From NCBI RefSeq assembly GCF_026151205.1, contig NC_087076.1:20269919-20329918 (forward strand): DNA of 60,000 nt. The letters run 5' to 3'. The translations under genes and the position numbers were made by a program. Of the stretch, positions 1 through 10,900 are shown piece after piece (the first letter of the stretch is position 1; every line of letters begins with the position of its first letter). The notes beneath the pieces are model-generated. The model did not search any database. It was not told where the DNA came from and was given only the letters and a program-made list of their open reading frames with translations. This DNA is from Bolinopsis microptera (taxonomy: Eukaryota > Ctenophora > Tentaculata > Lobata > Bolinopsidae).

Positions 1-922
1 AACAATTGTCTTAATTGTCATAATTTTTTCCATTTCATCCTTTTGTAAAAAGGCAATAGCAAATAGTGAAAGGTTACGAATGGACGTTTTTGCAGAAAAA
101 CGTGGATTTTGAAGATAGGGGTAGGCGGGTCTGATTTTCGTGTTCTGTCCTTCCGTTAGTAACCATGTCAACTTGCCGCGCGTACACGCGCGAGGATTGC
201 TTGCGGAGATGTGGTGTGTAGCTAGTCTGTGGTCAATGAATGTGCGGCACAAGCGTATTTTAATGTATACTTGTAGCGCGATGCATTACTGTGCCGCGCC
301 GCGCACTCAATGAGGCTTCTCACAGCGACACACAGCTAGATCGGCGAAATGCGCTACTGTGCCTCGCCGAGCTGCGATGAATTGACATCGTCAATTAAAA
401 TGTATACTATGTAATTTAAAGTATTATGTAATAAGCCTAACTTGTACGTGGCACGCGTAGTGTACTGATGTTTCAATATTATTATTATAAGGTGAGCTGA
501 TTAGAGCTTATATTAATAGTTATAGTGAGTGTGGAATGGACATCTAGCGTCCGCCAAAACAAAACAACGGGCGCAATTCTTGTTACTTTACTTTACTTTA
601 CTTTATCTCCACCGAAAGCACACTCCCCAAATTGCGCACATTGCAGTAACTTCTTTCAAATTTCACGAATCGAGATTAAATTTTTTGCCATGTATTCAGA
701 ATTAATATGTGCACTTATACAAATCACTTACAATACTTCTGAAAGAGAATGACAAGCTCAAATAGGCTAAGTTGTCCAATTTCTCCGTGAAAAGCACAAT
801 AGCGTGAGTGGTGAGTAGCTTTTGTCAAGATGTCTCGAAAGTGATTTTAAACGATTCCCCGTTCAAGTTTGGTCAGAGTACGTCAACTTAGTGCATAATC
901 AAGCAAGTTAAAGACATATTTC
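1..922. other. Non-coding flank, no gene recognised
   Basis: No ORF here resembles a protein I know. The stretch 140-410 is locally rich in CpG and GCGC tracts, with partly repeated phrases around TTAATGTATAC, while the rest is AT-rich. A short TTTAC repeat lies near 580-605. It may be an intron or intergenic DNA belonging to a gene left of the window. Confidence 0.4.
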
Positions 923-925
923 ATA

Positions 926-1884
926 CCCAGAAAACCTTACTGGCTGTGGCCTATCTCCGAAAGTAAGAGATAGATACCAGAGGCGGCTATTGAGGGCGTC
1001 CAGGTGTCCGTGGACACCCTAAAATTATTATCTGGTGGCTGGTGCTTGATAATAGAAATGGAGATTAGTAATAGTATTAGGAAATATCTAATCGCAATAT
1101 AAAGCTCTTTATTCACTCAAACGTTTGAATGTAAGCGCACGCATGATCTTTGTGAAATTTTGTGTTGTAGGGTGTCCAATCCTCGTTTGGACAACTAAGC
1201 GCGCAGTTTTAACACATATTTAATTGTAAACGGTACAAAGCACATCAAGCGCATCCCACTACAGGTAATCTATATGATTTGGTCGTCCAGGACACCTTGC
1301 AATTTGAACTATTGACCGCTTTGAAACTGCGCGGCTGAGATCGTACACGTGTGGTACTGGTGTCCTGTCTCACCCATGTTATAAGTTTTTGTTTTTGTTT
1401 GCTGTCGCCTGTTAAGTGTGACACATTACATACATGAGGCCCTATGTGTAACTGTAATGTACGGTGGAATAATTTAACTAATTAATTAACTCTCTGCTGT
1501 AGCTATGGTAATGGTATTGTATGCAGTCATATAGTGAATAGACATCGGTAGTTTGGGGGGAGCTTGGGGTGGCCCCCAAGCCCTGCCCCCCCCCCCTCCC
1601 CCAGTCCGTCGATTCACGATAGGACACCCAACAAAACTGCCAGCCAGCTCCCACAAGCCACCTCTGATAGATTTTGAGTTGTCCTGAAAAATCTCATTTT
1701 GGGCAGAATAAAAATTCGCAGCTTTAACTTTGCAGATTCCTGTCCTTAAATTGGCTGAATTGTGTCATGTGAAGCTTGGAATGTGTCACGCCGCGTGTGC
1801 AACAAACTTAAGCATGCAAGCATGAGCTCGCTGTGAAAACGCGATCACCTCTAGTAACACGCCCAGCCAGTAAGGTTTGCTGGG
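926..1884. mobile_element. MITE with ~22 bp inverted ends and TA duplication
   Basis: The left end (from 926) reads CCCAG followed by AAACCTTACTGGCTG, and the right end (to 1884) is its inverse, CAGCCAGTAAGG..CTGGG, with one mismatch. Both ends are flanked by TA, as expected of Tc1/mariner-type or PIF-type insertions. No coding capacity is seen. The element is itself interrupted by a second element at 978-1666, which makes it the older insertion. Assignment to a superfamily rests only on the TA and is weak. Confidence 0.6.
978..1666. mobile_element. hAT-like non-autonomous element
   Basis: The element starts CAGAGGCGGCT and ends with the inverse of CAGAGGTGGCT. This CAGRGGYGGCT terminus is typical of hAT transposons. 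The flanking 8-mers are atagatac and atagattt, so six of eight bases agree, which fits an eroded 8 bp hAT target duplication. A second inner motif, GTGGACACCC/GGACACCC, is repeated near both ends. It encodes no transposase and sits inside the older TA-flanked MITE. Confidence 0.6.
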
Positions 1885-1944
1885 TATCCAAATAGTTATT
1901 TTTGTCCTGAAATAAAGAAAATTTGCTGTTATTTATTGTTAATA

Positions 1945-2381
1945 CTAGAGTGGTTCATTTTACCAAAAGTTGTTCAAATAATTAGACATCATATCTTATT
2001 AGTTGCTCTATAGGGTCAGGAACGACCAAAAAAATTTTTTTGACTCTAGTGTTCCGGATATGGTCCGCACATGCCACGCCCATTTTTATAGCGGTTCTTA
2101 TACAGGTAAAATAGGGAAAATCGCATTTTTTAACATGAAAGCGTCATTTCTGTGCTTTGAGACTTTCTACTCTAATGTAAATGTGATGATGGCATTTCGT
2201 TTAAACATATTTTCAAAACTCTGTGACCACGCCCTGGCCGTGGACCACGCCCCTATTTCTTATACACATAAAAACACGAAAATCGCAGATTTTTAAATGA
2301 TTGGATTGATTTAGAGCTTTGAGACTTTCTACTCGAATATAAATGTGACCCAAGCATTTCGTTTGAACATGGTTTAAAATT
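1945..2381 (+). repeat. Left long terminal inverted repeat
   Basis: This is the left arm of the transposon, inverse of 5024-5479. It contains a short self-complementary tract (AAAAAAATTTTTTT near 2028-2041) and several GTGACCACGCCC-type motifs. The inner limit is near the phrase GGTTTAAAAT at 2371-2380, where the two arms stop matching. Confidence 0.85.
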
Positions 2382-2508
2382 CCTGTGACCACGCCCTATG
2401 TGCCACACCCATATTTTTTTAACAAATTTGTACATTAATTTTATTGTTAAAAGTTATGAAAATTAAATCATACATAATTGTAATACTACTTAAAAACATC
2501 TATTTAAA

Positions 2509-4729
2509 CTACAAAAACTTCTTCAGATCTTCTTTGGTCTTGATCGGGAACTTCTCGTGATGCGAAGCCACCACCCTCACCAGCTCCTGCCATGAGTCCT
2601 CGTCCCTTGTGATTGCCCCGTTGAGTCGAGTGGCTAGCGCTAGAGCCCGCTCGCAGGAGTCGTTCAGGGGGACAAGATTCCGGAGACCCCGCTTCATGTC
2701 GTCGTATTGAGGTAGAAGCCACCACTCATCTTTTGATAGGAAGGTGTGAGACTCCCCAAGTAGCTGGAAGATGAGGATGGAGCGGGGTCCCACGAAGTCA
2801 CCAAGGCAAGACTTCTCATTGATAGTGGGCAGCTTCGGTTTCTGTATAGGTAAAGATCGGGACGGTAGTTTTCCTATCTTAGCGTCAAGGATTTCTTTCT
2901 TCTCGTCCGGGACTTTATCTGAGAAGAGTGCAATAGGAATCAACTCTTCTGATAGGTACCAGGTGTGTCGCTGGATGATTTCGCTCGTCTTCTTCACGAT
3001 TTTCTTCGAAAGTCTTCCAGGAACTTTGCTAAACCTCTGTAGAGAGGTGAACATCTTGAGGTCGTTAACGGCTGCATCTTCTAGGGAGGGAGAAGAGAAC
3101 CAGAACTGCATGTAGCAGAATACTATCCAAGGAGCTAGGGTACGGACTTTCTCCTTCTTCTGCCAGGAGAGTTTCGATTGGTTCAGTTGATGACCAATGA
3201 GCGCCAACTTCAGGATGTAGATTGCTTTAGACATCCACCTGGCATGGTGGTCCGCTCCAGGACGGGATATCTTGAAGGTCCATCTCTTCTTTCGTTCCAC
3301 TGTCCCACCAAGGTAAAGCTTCGTCAGTTCCAGGAACTCCTTGTAGTCACCGCGAGGAAGGGAGAGTAGGGAAATGGATATTTGTAAGGTCTAGAGAATT
3401 CCATGTAGGGGGATCCTTCAGTACTTTGAATAGGGCTACGTTAGGAGACTTCGTACCGCCAAAGACCTCGTGGAAGGCTCCTCTGAGTAGGAGTTCTAGG
3501 ATGTGATGGCGACAGGGTAACCATAGGATTTGACGTTCAAGCAGCTGCTGTAGGATAGTACAACCTCCCTTGTGGACTCCCGTGTTAGAGGACGTCGTGT
3601 CAAAACCTGAAGCAACAACTTTATTAGTAAGATCCCACTCTTCAAGAGCTCCCGCAACTGCCCTGGCCTCTACCTCCCCAGTCCCATTTTCAGTCTTTGC
3701 AATAGCCAATATTTGATTACAGTCCTCTTGGACAGCCACTATGGCAAGTCGATTAACACTCCCAAACCCTCCCAAATTTGGTAATAATTTAGCATCAAAA
3801 TTAATTTGACAAATATCAGCACACTCAAAGTCATCCTTGATCTTCTTCGCTGCAACAGCTCGTGATTTTTGCCTCTGTCTCCGTGCAGTTGACTTGGACA
3901 GGGATAAATCGTCAATGTCTCCACCACAGTGATTGATTATAGTGGCTAGTGTAGCGACGAGTGTGTTGTTGCTAGCTCCGAGACGGTCAGCAGCTGGTCC
4001 GATCTTTTTAATTATGTCGGAAGGGACAGTAATAGTAGTAGATCGGGGAGTGCAGGATTCTCTACGAGGCCTCTTGGGTAGGAACTCTACGGAGGAGTCA
4101 GGACTGGAGTCATGGCTGGAGGCTGGGGGTGTAGAAGAAATGGAAGGAGTAGGGGTAGAAGGAGGTTCAGTGACGGACTGGGACTTAGCGTACTCCTCGT
4201 ACTTGGCTTCCCGAGCAAGCTTCTTCTCGACCACAGCCTTGGTTTTGAAGTCCCGAGTTGAAGAAATCTGCGCATCCCAGTGATGGAGTAGAAACTGTCT
4301 GTCATCTTTATGGACTCTAGAGGTGAAGATGAGGGATCTATTTGAGATGTCAAAAAGCTTAGGGAGGGATTCGACGAACTCTGCTATCTTCTTCAGGAAG
4401 GGGGCACTAGATTGTCGTGAAATCGGGGTTTTTAAAAGGGATTTCCACTTCTGGTGGAGAGGCTCGATCATCCTCTTCATGATGTTGCCCTGTGTCTTGA
4501 GGACGTCTCCAAAACCAGCATACTCCCAAACGGACACGACATCGTTCTTCACAGTAACTCTAGCTAACTCTCCCGCAGCATTACCGAAATTGTGCTCAAG
4601 AATAAAGAAGAGTCTCTGTAGAACAACTTGGTTAGTGGGTAGCTTGGAGTCAGGGATTCTGTCGAGGAGCTTTCCTATCAATGGAATCTCTCTTCTAGGC
4701 TTTCTTCGCTTTCCTTTGGAGGTTGACAT
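2509..4729 (-). pseudogene. Frameshifted transposase of the long-TIR element
   Basis: Two minus-strand reading frames, 4729-3347 (460 codons) and about 3355-2509 (~280 codons), form one protein interrupted by a single-base shift near 3350-3360. The coding sense continues without a gap in the other frame (PRGDYKEF..). The first part has a basic N-terminus, a Ser/Pro-rich linker (residues ~190-225) and then a likely RNase H-fold catalytic region with GFDTTSSNTG and LPCRHHILEL. The latter gives the CxxH signature found in hAT, P and related DDE transposases. Similar proteins of unknown function occur in many invertebrates, as far as I recall. The exact superfamily is uncertain. The shift could be mutation or, less likely, programmed frameshifting. 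Confidence 0.7.
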
Positions 4730-5023
4730 TGTTGGTTGACTGATAATTACTCATCGTTTTTAGTTCTTTTAAACGTTATTGCCGGTGTCAGCACTTACCA
4801 GGGTTTGTTATGTGACTCGTGGACGCTACAAGGATGTCAAGGGCCAGATCTTGTTCAACATTCATTGACCATGGTCCATGGTGTCAACGGTATCTTTTGG
4901 CTCACATTTCTGGACCTCGTTAGTCTTTAGTCATGTTATGCTGATCCAGTTAGTGACGAGCTATGAAGTAATCATTCGATCTCATTAATACTGATCCTAT
5001 CAATGACGATCTATAGAGTTATC

Positions 5024-5479
5024 AAATTTTAAACCATGTTCAAACGAAATGCTTGGGTCACATTTATATTCGAGTAGAAAGTCTCAAAGCTCTAAATCAA
5101 TCCAATCATTTAAAAATCTGAGATTTTCGTGTTTTTATGTGTATAAGAAATAGGGGCGTGGTCCACGGCCAGGGCGTGGTCCACGGCCAGGGCGTGGTCA
5201 CAGAGTTTTGAAAATATGTTTAAACGAAATGCCATCATCACATTTATATTAGAGTAGAAAGTCTCAAAGCACAGAAATGACGCTTTCATGTTAAAAAATG
5301 CGATTTTCCCTATTTTACCTGTATAAGAAACGCTATAAAAATGGGCGTGGCATGTGCGGACCATATCCGGAACACTAGAGTCAAAAAAATTTTTTTGGTC
5401 GTTCCTGACCCTATAGAGCAACTAATAAGATATGATGTCTAATTATTTGAACAACTTTTGGTAAAATGAACCACTCTAG
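5024..5479 (-). repeat. Right long terminal inverted repeat
   Basis: This is the inverse of 1945-2381. Relative to the left arm it carries one extra tandem copy of an 18 bp GTGGTCCACGGCCAGGGC unit around 5156-5195. Otherwise the two arms differ at only scattered positions. Confidence 0.85.
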
Positions 5480-6211
5480 ACTTAATACAGTACAGACCAA
5501 GAACAGTTACTCTTCATGTCCAGTCGACTCAATACAACTTGACAATGCAGCTGACCCTGTGGATGCATCCCACACAGTAAAAAGTTTAGGTGTCCTCTTT
5601 GATCAATTCCTTACATTTGAAGATCAAGTCAATTCAATTATCAGTTGTTGCAACATCCATTTGAGGAATCTTTGAGTTATAGGCTCAAAGCTTAACTATG
5701 ACCTAAAAAGACAGCTCATTCACTGTTTGATCTTTTCAAAACTAGACTATTGCAATGGACTTCTCTATGGTTTACCCGATTTACTCATAAAGAAACTCCA
5801 GAAGGTACAAAATTCCTGTGTACGATTCTTGTTTGGTAGAAAAGCTATTAAAAAATAGGAAAGTGTCACTCCATTCCTGAAAAAGGCCTATTTTCTTCCA
5901 ATTAGACAGCAAATAGAGTATAAGATTCTTCTAACAGTGTTCAAATGCATCAACAACATAGCTCCGCTCCAGACTATATCACCAAATGCATCGACATCAA
6001 GAGTCAACCTGTACGTGTGCTTCGAACTGAACAAGACTATTTCCTCCTAAATGTTCCTCCTGTCTCAAATTATAGTAAAACTGAGAGAGGTTTTAGTTAC
6101 TGTGGACCCTCAGTATGGAATCAGCTTCCTTATCAATTGAGAACATTGACTGATATTGTCTTGTTTAAAAAGAGACTAAAGACTCATCTATTTGAAAAAG
6201 TGTTCATATAA
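5480..6211 (+). pseudogene. Broken LINE reverse transcriptase, C-terminal part
   Basis: Reading three short plus-strand stretches together gives the familiar C-terminal part of an L2/CR1-like non-LTR reverse transcriptase: a SLGVLFD segment, then [14 protein letters not shown], an LFGRKAI segment and finally GPSVWNQLP..FKKRLKTHLF. Stop codons interrupt it near 5673 and 5857. The catalytic YADD region is absent because the fragment begins at the edge of the neighbouring transposon. It is a dead 5'-truncated copy. Confidence 0.75.
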
Positions 6212-6334
6212 GTATCTTCTTCTTCGTAGGGGGCAGTGGTCTTTACTACTAAGGAATAGATCAAAACCACTATAAGATAGAGCATTGAAGCCCTGTGCTT
6301 ACCCCGGTAAATTTAATCTGTGCAGAAAGCAAGG

Positions 6335-7690
6335 TTAAGCCTTGTCCTCTCCACATTTGGTAAAACGTTTTGTTGCTTGTATAAAGCCGATGATCCTTGG
6401 TAATGAGAACTTGTCCACTATATCTGTCACACTGAGGTAGAAGGAGTCAAAGTATCCTCCTCGCTGGTAAGACCATTTCAGGCACTGACTAATAAAGTGG
6501 TTCATTGTCTCCTCTTCCATGAGACAGTGTGGACAGGTTTTAGGGACAGTTGTCGGCTTGTACTTATTGATGTGATAGTTTAATTCACTATGTCCCGTGA
6601 GGAATTGTGTTGCTGTTCTTGTGCTCTCTTTGCCAAGTTTCGGGATTGATCTGGCGAACTTTTGTCTCCATACTCGTTTAAAGTGAGTGTTGGGTAAAGT
6701 TCTCCATCTTTCCCTCATCTTCCGATGACTTATACTCCGCAGTGCTCCCTTCCATAATACTTTTGGTATTGGTAGTTGCACTTGAACGGAGTCCAGATTG
6801 TCGGAGCCTTTTTTGGCAAGAGAGTCTGCCTTTTCGTTGCCATCGTAGCCTTTGTGAGCTGGTATCCATCGTAGTAGGACTTGATTGTCCATTGCTAGTT
6901 GGTTAAGCTCACTTATAGCCGTGCTGGTGCTTTTAGATTTGACTTTGATGTTGCTCATTGCCATTATTGTCGCCTGGCTATCGCAGTTTATGATTATTTT
7001 CCTAGTTTTGGTCCCAGATTCCCGTAATATTTTTGCCGCAGTGCCTACGGCAAAGGTTTCGGCCTGGAAGACGATTGAGTTGATTCCTAGGTGGTATGAC
7101 TCCTCACATGTGGGGTTGTCGTTGTCCACAATGTACACTCCTGCTCCAATTTTTTCATTCATTTTGGAGCCGTCTGTGTAACATTGTATAGTATTGGTAT
7201 CATTCTCGATTACCTCATACTCAGAGAGTCGGGGAATTTCTCTGTTGAAGCCAATGTCAACATTCAGTGATGTTGTCTGTTGATCTTGTCCTTCAGAGTT
7301 GAGACTGATAGCCTAAATAGTAACTGTTCATTAAGTTTTGTGTGGGTGGTTAGGTTGCCCTTCTTGTTTACCATCGGCTCATATATCCACTGGTTGTTGG
7401 ATTTGAGTCTGAGAGCTCCTTTTGCTGCTTCCTCTTCCATCACCAGATCAATAGGGATGATTCCGGTGATGATGTCTAGTGCTGCTCCGGGAGTCGATGG
7501 TAACCCTCCAGTTATGAGGATGTTCCCTAGCCGCTGTACACTGCTAAGGATTGTTAGGTTATGTTTTTTGGACACACCATTGAGCCAGATTGTCACAGTG
7601 TATGTCAGAGAGGGTCTGACAACGGCTGTATAAATCCATTTCATGGTCTTGGGGGTGAACCCCCATGTTGGTCCAATAAAGTATCATATA
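6335..7690 (-). pseudogene. Broken LINE: RT C-terminus plus RNase H
   Basis: The minus strand from ~7690 reads GPTWGFTPKTMKWIYTAVVRP, the thumb region of a non-LTR reverse transcriptase. After a frame change near 7265-7290 comes a complete RNase H domain with the four acidic catalytic positions: YTDGS near 7167, QAETFAV, NCDSQA and GNEKADSLAK. A CPHC..H..C zinc-knuckle-like motif ends the protein. An RNase H behind the RT points to the I/Nimb/Jockey-related LINE clades. The copy is 5'-truncated and frameshifted. Confidence 0.75.
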
Positions 7691-7936
7691 ATATCTTTCT
7701 CATACAAACCATACTTCATAAAATGCTAAGTTCTTATGCACATGTTCATAAGTCGCTTTAGATGGCTTGAACTGAATCTTTGGATTTTGAGTTCTTTTTG
7801 GCTATAAAGCGATGTATACATTTCTAGTTATTATTATTATTATTGTTAATAATTAAGTTATGGCTACTCAAAGCAATAGCAAGGAATCTGATTCATATTC
7901 AATTTATAACTGTACCTGTTTTCAATTAGCAACACA

Positions 7937-10900
7937 ATGGAACATGAGTGTGAAGTCAAACACTTCCAGTTCAAGTTCCTTCCTAAAATCATTGTTGGTA
8001 AACAAACAGATGTCGAGAGAGGCCAACTCATTTCTTCTACCAAGTTTGGACATATCATAGTATCACAGAGCAATGGTGAGTTTCTTTTGTTCATTTTAAA
8101 TCAGCTCAAATTTGTTATAACTTGAAACAGCCATTAAAGCTTAACTGCATAATAATGTTAACAGATTAACAAATTTCAAATGTTTAATTAATTTGTAGTA
8201 TGACAGTAAGGTATATAAGAAGGTATATAAGAAGGTATATAAGAAGTTATTTAATTTTGCTTGGGCTATTATATTGACTATTGAGGTTTAATGATGATAT
8301 GGAATTTGAATTTTATATAAATTTACACTATGTGGTTGGGCCATTTTGCATAGTAAATATGGTTACTACTCCTATATATCATTTTATTTGATTGGTATTC
8401 GATTTCTGATTATTTCCCTAGGAATATGATTATTATATCTCAATTTGGATTTAGGTAGGGTGCCCCGCTTAAAGAACTGGATTCTTCCAGGAAGCATCCC
8501 GTGCACAGAGCTTGGTCTACATATATAAAATTATTAACCATTCATTCTGTATGTGCACGAAAATTTATTTCAATCAATCAATGTTCCATAACCAGGCCAA
8601 AATTAACGTAATTGCTTGTATAACCTTTTCAAAAGTTCCCCAAGAAAGTTAAAAGTTGGGACTGTGATATAATCAAACCGCCAGGGCACAGAGCTGTGCC
8701 TGGATGAGTATTTTTAGACTTTAGTATTTTATACTTTAACTTTAGAGCATTTTCAGGGCCTGGGATGTGATGGTGAATCTGTTCCATCTCCAATATTTTC
8801 ATCACTAGGTTAGAATTTTCAGATGAAAATAGTTTGTATTTACCTGTTTTTGTGATGCTCAATTTCTCATGATTTCAGAGGTTACAGTGTACAAGAAGGT
8901 TGATATTCACAACATTTTCGACAAAGAAAAAGCCTCAGCATGTGTTGGCGCACCCCACCCAGTATCAGTCATGTCATTTGACACTAAAGTGACTCATCTA
9001 ACAGTTTCTTGTGACGACACGATGTTAGGTGTTGTTACGGAGGACAATAAGATATCACTAGTTGATGTTAGGACACTGAATAGTGATCCGGCTGTTTTCT
9101 CACAGGCTTCACTCTCTGCTAAATGTAAGTGTTTGAGTTATCAATAATAAAAAATCAGCCAATTTGTTTGGTCAGTTATTATTTTTGTTAGTTTTAGCTT
9201 TCATTTGAGAACAGGAAAAATATATCAGAGCTTTCATCAATAGATGCGCTCCCTCAGTGGGCTGTTCACTTGACAGAGATATTTGCTTGAGCTAGAGGCA
9301 ACATAAATGTCCAGTAATGTTCAGCGAATAGTGTGATTCCGCACCTGCCTAGATTTTTTAAAGCTGCAAATTTGGAGACAAAAACACTGCAATTAAGCTA
9401 TACAATTTTCCAAATTTGGAGCCCTTAGGCACTCTTAGGTTGAATTATTCAACATTATAGTTGAATTATTCAACATTATAGTATATAACGTTGCCTTACA
9501 CGATTGTTGAGTTTAGCACAACAAATAACTTCAAGTTTAATGTCTTAGACTGAGTTTCCTGACAATTTAAGATGTATAAATCTAGAACTACCCTCATGTC
9601 ATAGAAGTGTATATAACTATACTTGTAATATATCTAATCGTGACTCAATTTCGATCTGTTGAGGACCATATAATATTATGTCCCAGTTTGATAAGTTATT
9701 CATTTGCCAAGATTCACCCTCTTTTATTTTGTTTATCAAATATCGATAATATTAAAAGTCGCAGCATTATCAACATGTTATCTAAATGTTCAAAAATGTT
9801 AAATTTCCTGGGGGTATTTTAATCACTTTACTTGCCGAATCAATTGAATCAAAATGTATCTGCCTATATCATATACAAATATCCCCAGGTGCTGGATTGA
9901 TGTGGAATCCTGGTATACCCACACTGTTAGCCACAGCCACAGTGACCGGTGAGGTTACAGTGTGGGAGGTCCGTGTGGACTCTATTGTGCAGGCTAGCAC
10001 AAAACAGACATTCGGGGCCAGTTCTCTTTGTTGGAGTTCAAAGGTAACTTGCTTTTATTGGGGACTTTTTATTTTATTGTCTCTTGACTCAGAGCGTAAT
10101 ATAATATTAACCAGGGCATACAAAAAAGGGGGCTTGGATTATATAATTCATGCATTTGTGTTTCAGGGTAAACAGTTGGCTGTCGGTACAAACGACGGTA
10201 AAATCTTCAATTTGAAACCAACTCTGGACGAAGCTCGATGCACTCAAAACCCCCCACTTTTTAATGCTCCTGCACTTGTCAGGTACATTAAACTAATACC
10301 TTACGTTAAACCTCACTGTCCGTGACGTCAAGAGGTCCTAATATAGACACCAAGTCGGGTTGTTGAACAGATTTAACTCAAAATTAAATTTATTCTATGG
10401 CAAACAATGGAATGTAAAGTTACGCTGTGTTTGAGCAACATCTTTTCTAAACTATGATTTATACACAGGGATATTTTTTGGATAAGCACATTCGAGTATG
10501 TCGCTGTTTACGAAAGTAGTGATGTTATCAAGATCGTTCATGTTCAGAATGTTAGTTTTAAATCAACCACATTAATGATCGTATAAAAGTTGCTAGATCA
10601 GTATAAACACCTTTTTATGAATTGAATTATTTAAATTGTCTTGAAAAACTTGATTAAAATAAATATGAATGATCAATAAAGCTGTTCAGATTCGTGTAAA
10701 CATGAAAGCTTTAATTTCATTTTGCTAAGATGATAATAGGAAATAACCATGAACGTTTTTCAGCAAAAGGACAAAAAAATCCCAACAAAGTTCACTGATT
10801 TCGATGACATCTTCTACTCAGAACCAGGACGTGCTATATCAGTCCTGATGAGCCAAATCCTTCCTTGGAGCACACTCGTTCTCGGCTGCAGTCGTGGAAT

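Larger units (their letters stand above)
1945..5479 (-). mobile_element. 3.5 kb DNA transposon with long inverted repeats
   Basis: Two ~440-455 bp inverted repeats (1945-2381 and 5024-5479) bound a 2.6 kb core that holds one transposase gene on the minus strand. The termini read CTAGAGTGGTTC. The flanks tgttaata and acttaata share six of eight bases, consistent with an 8 bp target duplication as in hAT or P-type elements. The repeats are nearly identical apart from an extra 18 bp copy of a ggccagggcgtggtccac motif in the right arm, which suggests a fairly recent insertion. The right end lies against a LINE fragment. Confidence 0.8.

Noticed and set aside
525-752. 75-codon ORF near the left edge
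   Set aside because: No domain, signal or coding bias; contains a simple TTTAC repeat.
2003-2296. 97-codon ORF and its mirror at 5110-5421
   Set aside because: Both lie in the inverted repeats of the transposon and are mirror copies of non-coding sequence.
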